DNA of 64,000 nucleotides from Ignavibacteria bacterium. GTDB taxonomy: Bacteria; Bacteroidota; Ignavibacteria; Ch128b. Shown piece by piece: positions 10,385-19,392 of this stretch (its first letter is position 1; every line of letters starts with the position of its first letter). Where the stretch lies: contig JAOAHM010000019.1 in the NCBI GenBank assembly GCA_026415235.1, forward strand, positions 1 to 64,000, in the 5' to 3' direction. A program made the translations under genes and the position numbers. The notes below the pieces were generated by a model. It saw nothing but the letters and a program-made list of their open reading frames with translations. It was not told the origin of the DNA and made no database searches.

Positions 10385-11200
10385 ATGGAAAAAGTCTGGG
10401 CACTAATTTTAGGAGCTTCAAGCGGATTTGGAGGTGCATCCGCTATTGAGCTTGCAAAAGCTGGTTATAATATTTTTGGAATTCACCTCGATCGTCAAAT
10501 TACCATGCCTCAAGTTAATCAAATAATTAAAAAGATTGAGAAAGCTGGAAGACAAGCAGTTTTCTTTAACATTAATGCTGCTGACCCAATTAAAAGACAA
10601 GAAGTCCTCGATGAAATTGAAGAAAGATTCAAACAAGACAAAGGCGTAATAAAAGTTTTAATACATTCTCTTGCATTCGGTACATTAAAACCTTTCATAG
10701 CTGACTCGCAAAACAATGCAATCACTCAAGCTCAAATGGAAATGACACTTGATGTGATGGCAAATACTCTTGTGTATTGGACACAAGGATTAATTTTCAG
10801 AAATCTATTTGCAAATGGTGGAAGAATTTTTGCATTAACAAGTTCTGGCTCCCATACAGTCATTCCAAATTATGGGGCAGTGTCTGCTGCTAAAGCTGCA
10901 CTTGAATCCCATATTCGTCAACTTGCTTTTGAACTTGGTCCACGTGGTATCACTGCAAATGCAATTATGGCTGGTGTTACTGATACTCCAGCTCTTAGAA
11001 AAATTCCTGGTTCCGATTTAATGATAAATGCTGCTAAGATGAAAAATCCTCGAGGTAGACTTACAACTCCTGAAGATGTGGCAAAAGCAATAGTTGCATT
11101 ATGTAGTGAAAATTGTGATTGGATTTCTGGAAATGTAATTGGTGTTGATGGTGGAGAAGACATTGTTGGTTTTGTCACAGAAATACCAACTAAAAAATAA
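10385..11200 (+). CDS. SDR-family enoyl-[ACP] reductase-like protein (FabI/FabL-type)
   Basis: Rossmann fold, Y-x6-K catalytic spacing (YGAVSAAK), GVDGGEDI C-terminus. Confidence 0.75.
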   Translation: MEKVWALILGASSGFGGASAIELAKAGYNIFGIHLDRQITMPQVNQIIKKIEKAGRQAVFFNINAADPIKRQEVLDEIEERFKQDKGVIKVLIHSLAFGTLKPFIADSQNNAITQAQMEMTLDVMANTLVYWTQGLIFRNLFANGGRIFALTSSGSHTVIPNYGAVSAAKAALESHIRQLAFELGPRGITANAIMAGVTDTPALRKIPGSDLMINAAKMKNPRGRLTTPEDVAKAIVALCSENCDWISGNVIGVDGGEDIVGFVTEIPTKK

Positions 11201-11234
11201 CTCATCCATGTTACAACTCTATAGGGAGGAATAA

Positions 11235-12377
11235 ATGATTGATTTCACTTTTACAGAAGAACAACAAATGCTTAGAGAAATGGTTCGAGAGTTTACGAAC
11301 AATGAAATCAAACCAATTGCTAAAAAGATTGATGAAGAAGAAAAAATTCCTGAAGAACTCATTAAAAAAATTGCGGACCTTGGTTTACTTGGTGCCTCTT
11401 TCCCTGTTGAATATGGTGGTGGTGGATTTGGTGAAGTTGGTTACTGTATCATACAAGAAGAAATATCCCGTGGTTGTTTGAGCACTGCAACTTTTATAGG
11501 TGCACATCAATCAATTGGTACTAACGCTATATTTATCGGTGGAAATGAAGAGTTAAAACAAAAATATGTTGTGCCTCTTGCTCAAGGTAAAATGATAGCA
11601 GCTTTTTGTTTGACTGAATCACAGGCAGGTTCAGACTCATTTAATATTAAAACCAGAGCTCAACTTGATGGTGATTATTACATTTTGAATGGTGAAAAGC
11701 TTTGGATTACAAATGGTGGAATTGCAGATGTTCTCTCTGTTTTTGCAAGAACGGAAAAAGGTATTAGTGCTTTTGTCGTTGAAACTAAATGGGAAGGTGT
11801 GAAAATCGGTCCAGCCGAAAAGAAAATGGGAATTCGTGGAAGTACAACAAATCCAATTTCTTTTGAAAATGTTAAAGTACCAAAAGAAAACTTAATTGGA
11901 CAAGAGGGAAGAGGATTTTTAATTGCAATGAAAACGCTCGATGCAGGTAGACTTGGACTTGGAGCCGCTTGTATTGGTTCAGCAAAAGAATTACTTGAAT
12001 TATCAACCAAATATGCGAAAGAAAGAATTCAATTCGACCAACCAATAAGTAATTTTCAAGCAATTCAATTTATGCTTGCCGAAATGACGACACTAATTTA
12101 TGCAATGGAATCGATGGTTTATCGCACTGCAGCAAAATACGATAAGGGTGAAAATGTAACGAGAGAAGCTGCAATTGTAAAACTTTTCTGTTCCGAAGCA
12201 CTTGATAAAATTGTTGACTATGCTGTTCAAATTCATGGTGGAATGGGTTACTCAAGAGAGTTGCCAATTGAAAGAATGTATCGCGATGCAAGGATTAATC
12301 GAATATTTGAAGGAACAAATGAAATTCAAAAAGGAATTATCGCAAGAGATATAATTAAAAAGAATGGTAAATTTTAA
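11235..12377 (+). CDS. Acyl-CoA dehydrogenase
   Basis: AAFCLTESQAGSD, YKLNGEKLWITNG-like, QIHGGMGYSRELPIERMYRDARINRIFEGTNEIQ. Confidence 0.97.
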   Translation: MIDFTFTEEQQMLREMVREFTNNEIKPIAKKIDEEEKIPEELIKKIADLGLLGASFPVEYGGGGFGEVGYCIIQEEISRGCLSTATFIGAHQSIGTNAIFIGGNEELKQKYVVPLAQGKMIAAFCLTESQAGSDSFNIKTRAQLDGDYYILNGEKLWITNGGIADVLSVFARTEKGISAFVVETKWEGVKIGPAEKKMGIRGSTTNPISFENVKVPKENLIGQEGRGFLIAMKTLDAGRLGLGAACIGSAKELLELSTKYAKERIQFDQPISNFQAIQFMLAEMTTLIYAMESMVYRTAAKYDKGENVTREAAIVKLFCSEALDKIVDYAVQIHGGMGYSRELPIERMYRDARINRIFEGTNEIQKGIIARDIIKKNGKF

Positions 12378-12395
12378 CTAAATAAAGGAGTAAAT

Positions 12396-12722
12396 ATGAA
12401 ACCAATTGAAGTAACTGATGATAATTTTCAAAAAGAAGTACTCGAATCGTCAATTCCAGTCTTAGTTGATTTCTGGGCTGTTTGGTGTGGACCTTGTAGA
12501 TTAATTGCACCTGTTATAGAAGAATTAGCAAAAGAATATAATGGAAAAATGAAATTCGCAAAACTCGATGTTGATGTTAATCCTAAAACAGCTATGCAAT
12601 ATGGGATTAGATCTATACCAACATTAATGATATTTAAAGATGGTAAAGTAGTATCATCTTTAATTGGAGCAGTACCAAAACCTAAGCTCGTTGAAGAAAT
12701 AAGTAAAGTATTAAATAGCTAA
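12396..12722 (+). CDS. trxA: Thioredoxin
   Basis: VDFWAVWCGPCRLIAPVIEELA. Confidence 0.98.
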   Translation: MKPIEVTDDNFQKEVLESSIPVLVDFWAVWCGPCRLIAPVIEELAKEYNGKMKFAKLDVDVNPKTAMQYGIRSIPTLMIFKDGKVVSSLIGAVPKPKLVEEISKVLNS

Positions 12723-12727
12723 ATAAT

Positions 12728-14311
12728 ATGAAAAAAATTCTTATTACCGATCCGATAGAAAAAACTTGCATAGATATTTTGGAACAGTCGAACTTTCAAG
12801 TTGACTATAGACCTGGATTAAAAGAAGACGAGATTGTTGGAATTGTTAGTGATTATAATATTCTCATTGTCAGAAGTGGAACGAAAGTAACAAAAAAAAT
12901 TATTGATAACTCGACTTCACTTGAATTGATTGCTCGCGCAGGTGCTGGTGTTGATAATATTGATGTAAATGCAGCAACGCATCGTGGAATAATTGTAATG
13001 AACACTCCAGGTGGCAATACACTTTCAACTGCCGAGCATACCATGGCTTTACTGCTTAGTATGTGTAGAAATATTCCAAGAGCCAATAATGATTTGAAAA
13101 GTGGAATTTGGGATCGAAAAAAATACTTAGGCACTGAGCTTTTCGGAAAAAAGATTGGAATTATCGGACTTGGTAAAATTGGAAAAGAAGTTGCAATTAG
13201 ATGTAAAGCATTTGGAATGGAGGTATTGGGCTACGACCCAATGATTACGCAAGATACTGCGCAAAAGTTAGATGTCAAACTTGTAAGCTTGGAAGAATTA
13301 TTTAAACATTCTGATATCATTACTGTTCATGTTCCATTATCAAGTGAGACAAAAAATTTAATTAATAAAAGCATATTTGATAAGTGTAAGTATGGAGTGA
13401 AAATTATCAACTGCGCTCGTGGTGGAATCGTTAATGAAATAGATTTGCTTGAAGCTTTGAACGAAGGAAAAGTTTCAAGTGCAGCTTTAGATGTATTTGA
13501 AGTTGAACCACCAATTTTTCCTAACGATTTAATTTCACATCCCAATGTTATTGTTACCCCTCATATAGGAGCTTCAACTAAAGAAGCTCAAGAGAAAGTA
13601 GCTATTCAAATAGCTAATCAAATAGTTGAATTTTATAAAAATGGAATATTAATTGGTGCAGTCAATGCTTTTTCTTTAGAAAAAAATATTACTGATGAAA
13701 TTCGACCATTTATTGAATTAGCTACTACACTTGGAAAGTTTTTCTCCCAAATTCATTCTGGTAATGTGAATGTAATTAAGCTTAAATATTTTGGTTCACT
13801 CCTTCATAAATATCGAGAGACTTTAACTGCTGCTTTCCTAATCGGATTTCTTTCGAAAAAAATTACAGGCTCAGTAAATTTTGTAAATGCACAAATCTTA
13901 GCGGAAGAAACTGGAATCAGAGTTGTTGAATCAATTGAAGGTGAGCACATTACATACAAAAATCTAATGACAATTGAAGTTGATGACAAGGGCTACTTTA
14001 ATTTATTAAGTGGTACAGTTTACGGAACAAAAGAATTAAGGATTGTGCAAATAAACGAGTTTTCAATGGATATACATCCAAGTAATTATATGCTCTTATA
14101 TGAAAATGTTGATAGACCTGGAATGCTCGCAGCAGTAGGAAATATTTTAGCAAAAAATGATATAAATATAGCAGGATTATCGTTAGGTAGAACTAAAATT
14201 GGTGAAAAGGCATTGACTTTGATAAATCTCGATTCTAAATTAGCAACCCAAGTTATTGACGAAATAAAGATGATTAATGGCATTGGAAATGTGTTTAATA
14301 TTGAAATGTAA
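12728..14311 (+). CDS. serA: D-3-phosphoglycerate dehydrogenase, long form with ACT domain
   Basis: GIIGLGKIGKEVA, NCARGGIVNE, ALDVFEVEP, HIGASTKEAQ; C-terminal ASB/ACT regions; 527 aa. Confidence 0.95.
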   Translation: MKKILITDPIEKTCIDILEQSNFQVDYRPGLKEDEIVGIVSDYNILIVRSGTKVTKKIIDNSTSLELIARAGAGVDNIDVNAATHRGIIVMNTPGGNTLSTAEHTMALLLSMCRNIPRANNDLKSGIWDRKKYLGTELFGKKIGIIGLGKIGKEVAIRCKAFGMEVLGYDPMITQDTAQKLDVKLVSLEELFKHSDIITVHVPLSSETKNLINKSIFDKCKYGVKIINCARGGIVNEIDLLEALNEGKVSSAALDVFEVEPPIFPNDLISHPNVIVTPHIGASTKEAQEKVAIQIANQIVEFYKNGILIGAVNAFSLEKNITDEIRPFIELATTLGKFFSQIHSGNVNVIKLKYFGSLLHKYRETLTAAFLIGFLSKKITGSVNFVNAQILAEETGIRVVESIEGEHITYKNLMTIEVDDKGYFNLLSGTVYGTKELRIVQINEFSMDIHPSNYMLLYENVDRPGMLAAVGNILAKNDINIAGLSLGRTKIGEKALTLINLDSKLATQVIDEIKMINGIGNVFNIEM

Positions 14312-14321
14312 AGAGTGGTAC

Positions 14322-14350
14322 TTGACAAAAATATTTTTCTTGATTATTAT
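14322..14350 (+). promoter_or_regulatory. sigma70-type promoter TTGACA-N17-TATTAT
   Basis: TTGACA at 14322-14327, TATTAT at 14345-14350, 17-bp spacer, upstream of 14430 CDS. Confidence 0.7.
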
Positions 14351-14429
14351 GTATTAAAATAGAATGAAAAGAATTAGAGAGAACTCAAATAATCAAATCA
14401 TCAACCACAAATAAATAAAGGAGAGCGCA

Positions 14430-16304
14430 ATGCTTAAAAAATCACTTACCATATTTGTTCTTCTTTTCGTTACCACATCGTTGGTATTAGCTAATACAGG
14501 AGTAAAAGTTGCAAAAGATATTCCTGTATTTAAGAAGCAAATTGCTGGTGAATTGGACCCATCCAAAGTTATTTACTTGAAAACAAAACCACCAAAAATT
14601 TTGGGTGAGACCGTAATCACAACTAACTACGATTATTTCTCAAACTCAATTATTCGTGACCAAATCGTTTACGATAGAACCACTGAAACTCCACATCTTT
14701 TCAACATGGTTCGCCCATTTAACCCAGCTGCACCAACAATTCGTCATGTTGTCCACTCATTTAAAGTCAGTGGTGACTGGGTAAGCCAATCTGTAAGCCA
14801 AGGATCAACTTCAAACAATGCTGGTGGTTGGCCATCAATCGATTTAGGACTAACGGGATTATCACTTAAGGGAACCGTTGCAATGGTATTCCACACCACA
14901 AATAGATTAGCAATTTGGAATGGTTCGACCGGTTATAACTATACATTGTTCCCTGGTGGTGATCCATTAGATCCTACACTTCAAATTGTTGGTGATAAAA
15001 TGTTTATGGCATCATCAGGAAATAGAACACAATATTACTTTTTTAGATCAGATGACTTAGGTCAAACCATTGTAAGATTTGACTCTATTAGTAGATGGTC
15101 TCCACAACCGATTTTCTATAAAGCAAATGGTGTTGTTGAAGTTAATGCTGCAAAATCTGCAAATGAAAGATTCTTTATGTACTTAGGTGCAAATGAAGGT
15201 GGTGTTGGTTCGACTCAAGGTCATATTTATGCAGGTTGGCCAAAAGATTCTGCAGATAATGTATGGATAATTTATTCTACAAACGGTGGAAATACTTTCC
15301 AAGGTCGTTCCATTGGTTGGGATGGAGAAATTAACGCAGTCCCCGGATACATCCAAGGTTATGCTCCATTATTTGAAAACTTCGGTCAGATTGATGGTGC
15401 AATTGATAACAATGGTAAAATGCATGTTGTTGCAAATGGTTACGGTTTGAGATTAGAAATTATTAATGATACTGTTTATTCGCGTGGAAGTCTATTCCCA
15501 GTACTTTATTGGAATTCACAATTAAATACCTGGAAAGCTTTAACATACATTCATCCAACTACTGGTGTTAGATTGGATACAATTCAAGCAATTGGTTCAT
15601 ACTATCCAACAAATGCAATTGGTCAATCTTATCCAAGTGTATCAGTTAGCCCAGATGGTAAAGTAGTATTCTTGATGTGGACAGGTCCACAATTAACTGC
15701 GACTGGTGGATTGGATACTGCAGCAAACGGTGCAGCAACACCAGTTATGTATTTCTGGAGAGATTTGTATTTCACCTATTCAGTCGATGGTGGTAACACA
15801 TTCAAACCAGTTCAAAAATTCCCAGAATGCGAGAATGATAAGAGTGAAACTTACGGACATGCTGTTCAACATTTAGAAAAATTGAACGATACTACTTACC
15901 GTGCTCACATTGTTTATCTTGCAGACTTAACAACTGGTGTTGGACCATTTGACAACGTTTTAACAGACAATCCTATCGTTTACACTACTTATGATATTAT
16001 TGCACCAGTTCAGACAAGCGTTGATGATCCAAATGTTGTAAATACCTTCTATCTCTCACAAAACTATCCGAACCCATTCAACCCAACTACAAATATTAAG
16101 TTCTCTATTGCTCAAAAATCCCATGTTACTCTCAAAGTATTTGATGTGCTGGGTCGTGAGGTTGCAACATTAGTTAATGAAGTTAAAGATGCAGGACAAT
16201 ACACTGTAAAATTTGATGCTAAAGATTTACCAACTGGTGTATATTTATATACATTAAATGCAGGCGATTACTCAGTCACAAAGAAGATGATGCTTGTTAA
16301 GTAA
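14430..16304 (+). CDS. Secreted beta-propeller/BNR-like protein with T9SS type A sorting domain
   Basis: Signal peptide; WIIYSTNGGNTFQG, YFTYSVDGGNTF (BNR-like); C-term FYLSQNYPNPFNPTTNIKFSI...GVYLYTLNAG. Confidence 0.88.
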   Translation: MLKKSLTIFVLLFVTTSLVLANTGVKVAKDIPVFKKQIAGELDPSKVIYLKTKPPKILGETVITTNYDYFSNSIIRDQIVYDRTTETPHLFNMVRPFNPAAPTIRHVVHSFKVSGDWVSQSVSQGSTSNNAGGWPSIDLGLTGLSLKGTVAMVFHTTNRLAIWNGSTGYNYTLFPGGDPLDPTLQIVGDKMFMASSGNRTQYYFFRSDDLGQTIVRFDSISRWSPQPIFYKANGVVEVNAAKSANERFFMYLGANEGGVGSTQGHIYAGWPKDSADNVWIIYSTNGGNTFQGRSIGWDGEINAVPGYIQGYAPLFENFGQIDGAIDNNGKMHVVANGYGLRLEIINDTVYSRGSLFPVLYWNSQLNTWKALTYIHPTTGVRLDTIQAIGSYYPTNAIGQSYPSVSVSPDGKVVFLMWTGPQLTATGGLDTAANGAATPVMYFWRDLYFTYSVDGGNTFKPVQKFPECENDKSETYGHAVQHLEKLNDTTYRAHIVYLADLTTGVGPFDNVLTDNPIVYTTYDIIAPVQTSVDDPNVVNTFYLSQNYPNPFNPTTNIKFSIAQKSHVTLKVFDVLGREVATLVNEVKDAGQYTVKFDAKDLPTGVYLYTLNAGDYSVTKKMMLVK

Positions 16305-16320
16305 TCTTTTGTTTGTCACA

Positions 16321-16345
16321 GGGGAGAGTGGTTTAAACTCTCCCC
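16321..16345 (+). terminator. Hairpin between secreted-protein gene and TonB receptor gene; terminator/attenuator
   Basis: GGGGAGAGT-ggtttaa-ACTCTCCCC perfect 9-bp stem; only a weak T tract follows. Confidence 0.6.
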
Positions 16346-16399
16346 ACTCTGTTTAAAATTTCGAAACTACAAAAGTTAAACAATAGAGAGGGAGAAATA

Positions 16400-19372
16400 A
16401 TGAAAAAGTTTCTACTCGTCGTTTTGGCTTTTTCCCTTATGTTTGGGATTACTTATGCCCAGACATCAACGGGAAAGTTAGCAGGTAAAGTTACGGATGC
16501 GAGAACAGGTGACCCACTTCCAGGAGCTAATATATTAATCATGGGTACTGAGTTAGGTGCTGCTACAAACGCTCGTGGCGAATATTTCATTATAAATATT
16601 GTTCCTGGAACTTATGATGTTCGTGTGAGCTTCGTTGGATATGCTACTCAAATAATTAAAGATGTTCGTATTGTAGCAGGTATAACAAAAGAATTAAATG
16701 TTTCACTTGAAGAGGCAACTGCTGAATTAAAAGAAATTGTAGTTACTTCTCAAAGGACTTTCTTTGAGCAAAAAGCAACAAACACTGTCAAAGTAATAGA
16801 TAAAGAAGAAATTTCAAGAGTACCAGTGAGGGGTGTTCAAAAAATTGCAGCTCTTAATGCAGGTGTTGTTATGGAAGAAGGTTCAGGAGGAGTTGATGGT
16901 AACGCTACCATCAATGTCAAAGGTGGAAGAGGCAACGAAGTTTTATACATTATTGATGGTGTTGTTCAAAATGACCCATATTGGAATGCTGCCTTCACTC
17001 AAGTTTCAAACTCAGCAATCGAACAAATTTCTTTCCAAATTGGTGGATTTGATGCAAAGTATGGTCAAGCACAAAGTGGTATAATTAATGTTACTACAAA
17101 GAGTGGCGGTCCTTTGTACTCCTTCTTTGGTGATGTAGTAACAAGCTCTTTTACTGATGATTATGGCTATAATCTTTATACAGTAAATCTTGGCGGTCCT
17201 TTTGTACCAAACTTCAGTAAACATACATTCTTCTTCTCAGCAGAAAGAGGATGGTTCCTTGATCAAGATCCAAGAGCTATTCCAATTACATTTAATTCAC
17301 CAATTAGAACAGGCGGTGCTCTTTACATTGTGAATGTTGATGGTTCTGAAGTGAAATGGGAACCAGGAATGGAAATTCCCGCTGGTGCAAAGGTTAAAAT
17401 GAAAGATGCAACATTTAGCTCGGGTCCTTTCACTTATAAATATAAACCACATAACACTCGTGGAACTTGGAGATTTACTGGAAAAACATATCATGACTTT
17501 GGTTTATTTACACTCAGATTCAGCGCAATAGTTAATACAATTAATCGTAGATTATTTGACTATAGCTATGTGAAAAACAATTCATTTATGAACCCTGTTT
17601 ATGAACAACAGAATTATTCTTACTCCGCACGAATTAGCCAAAATATCAGTTCTAATTCCTTCTGGAATTTGAACTTTGGTTATAAAATTTTCAAAGACAA
17701 ACAAACTCACCCAATCTTTGGTGATGATTTAGAGAAATGGGGTGATACACTATATAATCCATATTATAAATTCTTAGGTTTCAGACAAGGTTTCGCTTTT
17801 GATACAGATTCTATTGGTATTTTTTATGATGAAGGTTCATTCGGTTATGCTTATAGTAAAAACGCAAACTATGCATACCAAATTGATTTTGACTTTACAT
17901 CACAAATTGGAAAACATTTGTTAGAATTCGGTGTGGGTGCTCAACTGCATGAATTACATAGATATTCAATTGGACCTTTAGCTATTGCTCGTAATATTCG
18001 TGCAACACCACAAGACCCATTAGTGAAAGACAAATTCACAAGATATAAGGAAAGAATTCCATTCTATTGGGGTTACAATATCTATGGTGATTCATTCACT
18101 GAAGGAGATAGCGTAATTCCACCAAAACGACCAATTATTGCTTATGCATATATTCAAGATAGATTTGAATTACCAGACCTTGTAATCAATTTCGGTTTGA
18201 GATTTGATTATCTAAATTCCAAGAGTGATGTAATTAAAGATCCAAACAGACCATTTAGATTTGGTAACCCTGACCTAATTGACCCTGAAGACTTTGAACC
18301 GAAGAAACCTGAATTTTACATCAGTCCGAGATTAGGTATCGGTTTCCCAGTTACCACTACCACTGTTTTCCATGCACAATATGGTAAATTTATTCAAGCC
18401 CCATCCTTAGCTGATATTTTCACTTGGCAAAGACATTTTGAAGTACTTAAGACAGATGGTAATAGATTAGCAAGAACTGGACATATTACAAGTGAAGTTA
18501 CAACACAATATGAGTTAGGATTTAGACAAATATTTGGTGATAATGTTGCAGCTTTAGGTTTAACTGCTTTCTATAAGAACACCAAAGGATTAATTAACTG
18601 GTCATCAACATTTTACTACAGACCAAGTGGTGAAATGGATAGTTACTTCGGACCAACAAATACCGATTTTGGTACAATCAAAGGATTAACATTAACAATT
18701 GACCTTGCAAGAATTCAATTCTTTGCATTATCGTTTAACTATACATATCAAATTGCAGAAGGTACTGGTTCATCAACTAGCTCTTCTTATGTAGCAACAT
18801 TCAGAAACCCAGATAGAGAAATTCCAAAAGTTATTGCACCGTTAGATTTCGACCAAAGACATACTGGTACAATCATTTTTGATATGTTTATTCCTGAAGG
18901 TAAGTTAGGAATTTTTGAAAGAACTGGATTAAATGTTGTTGCAGAATTTGCTAGTGGAAGACCATACACACCACTTGAAATGCAAGATATTTCTCCAGCA
19001 GGTGGTGGTGAAACAAACTATGGCGATACAAAAGGATATGTTAATAGTAGATTTGGCCCAGGTAGATTCCGAGTTGATATGAAGCTTGAAAAGACATTCA
19101 AAGCATTTGGAAATATGTTAATTACACCATACCTCTGGATTGATAATGTATTTGATGCTGATAATATCGTTGAAGTTTATCGATCAACTGGTAGTCCATG
19201 GACAACTGGGTATTTGAAAACTGCAAAGGGCCAGGCTGTACTGAGTGGTCATAAATATCCACAATATTATCAAGCTGATTACGAAACTCTTGAGAAGAAT
19301 CCTAATAACTTTGGTATTCCTCGACAAATTAAGCTTGGTCTAAAAGTTAACTTCTCAGGAATTAAATTTTAA
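16400..19372 (+). CDS. TonB-dependent receptor with carboxypeptidase-regulatory-like N-terminal domain
   Basis: GKVTDARTGDPLPGANILIMGTELGAATNARGEY, plug domain VKGGRGNEVLYIIDGV, beta-barrel. Confidence 0.93.
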   Translation: MKKFLLVVLAFSLMFGITYAQTSTGKLAGKVTDARTGDPLPGANILIMGTELGAATNARGEYFIINIVPGTYDVRVSFVGYATQIIKDVRIVAGITKELNVSLEEATAELKEIVVTSQRTFFEQKATNTVKVIDKEEISRVPVRGVQKIAALNAGVVMEEGSGGVDGNATINVKGGRGNEVLYIIDGVVQNDPYWNAAFTQVSNSAIEQISFQIGGFDAKYGQAQSGIINVTTKSGGPLYSFFGDVVTSSFTDDYGYNLYTVNLGGPFVPNFSKHTFFFSAERGWFLDQDPRAIPITFNSPIRTGGALYIVNVDGSEVKWEPGMEIPAGAKVKMKDATFSSGPFTYKYKPHNTRGTWRFTGKTYHDFGLFTLRFSAIVNTINRRLFDYSYVKNNSFMNPVYEQQNYSYSARISQNISSNSFWNLNFGYKIFKDKQTHPIFGDDLEKWGDTLYNPYYKFLGFRQGFAFDTDSIGIFYDEGSFGYAYSKNANYAYQIDFDFTSQIGKHLLEFGVGAQLHELHRYSIGPLAIARNIRATPQDPLVKDKFTRYKERIPFYWGYNIYGDSFTEGDSVIPPKRPIIAYAYIQDRFELPDLVINFGLRFDYLNSKSDVIKDPNRPFRFGNPDLIDPEDFEPKKPEFYISPRLGIGFPVTTTTVFHAQYGKFIQAPSLADIFTWQRHFEVLKTDGNRLARTGHITSEVTTQYELGFRQIFGDNVAALGLTAFYKNTKGLINWSSTFYYRPSGEMDSYFGPTNTDFGTIKGLTLTIDLARIQFFALSFNYTYQIAEGTGSSTSSSYVATFRNPDREIPKVIAPLDFDQRHTGTIIFDMFIPEGKLGIFERTGLNVVAEFASGRPYTPLEMQDISPAGGGETNYGDTKGYVNSRFGPGRFRVDMKLEKTFKAFGNMLITPYLWIDNVFDADNIVEVYRSTGSPWTTGYLKTAKGQAVLSGHKYPQYYQADYETLEKNPNNFGIPRQIKLGLKVNFSGIKF

Positions 19373-19392
19373 TTAAAGGAAGGAAGAGAGAT

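Noticed and set aside
11678-12291. Antisense ORFs within the acyl-CoA dehydrogenase gene (and similar 60-143 aa antisense ORFs in dnaE, atpA, hutU, FeoB, bactofilin)
   Set aside because: Lie wholly inside strongly supported genes on the other strand, no RBS or recognisable domain
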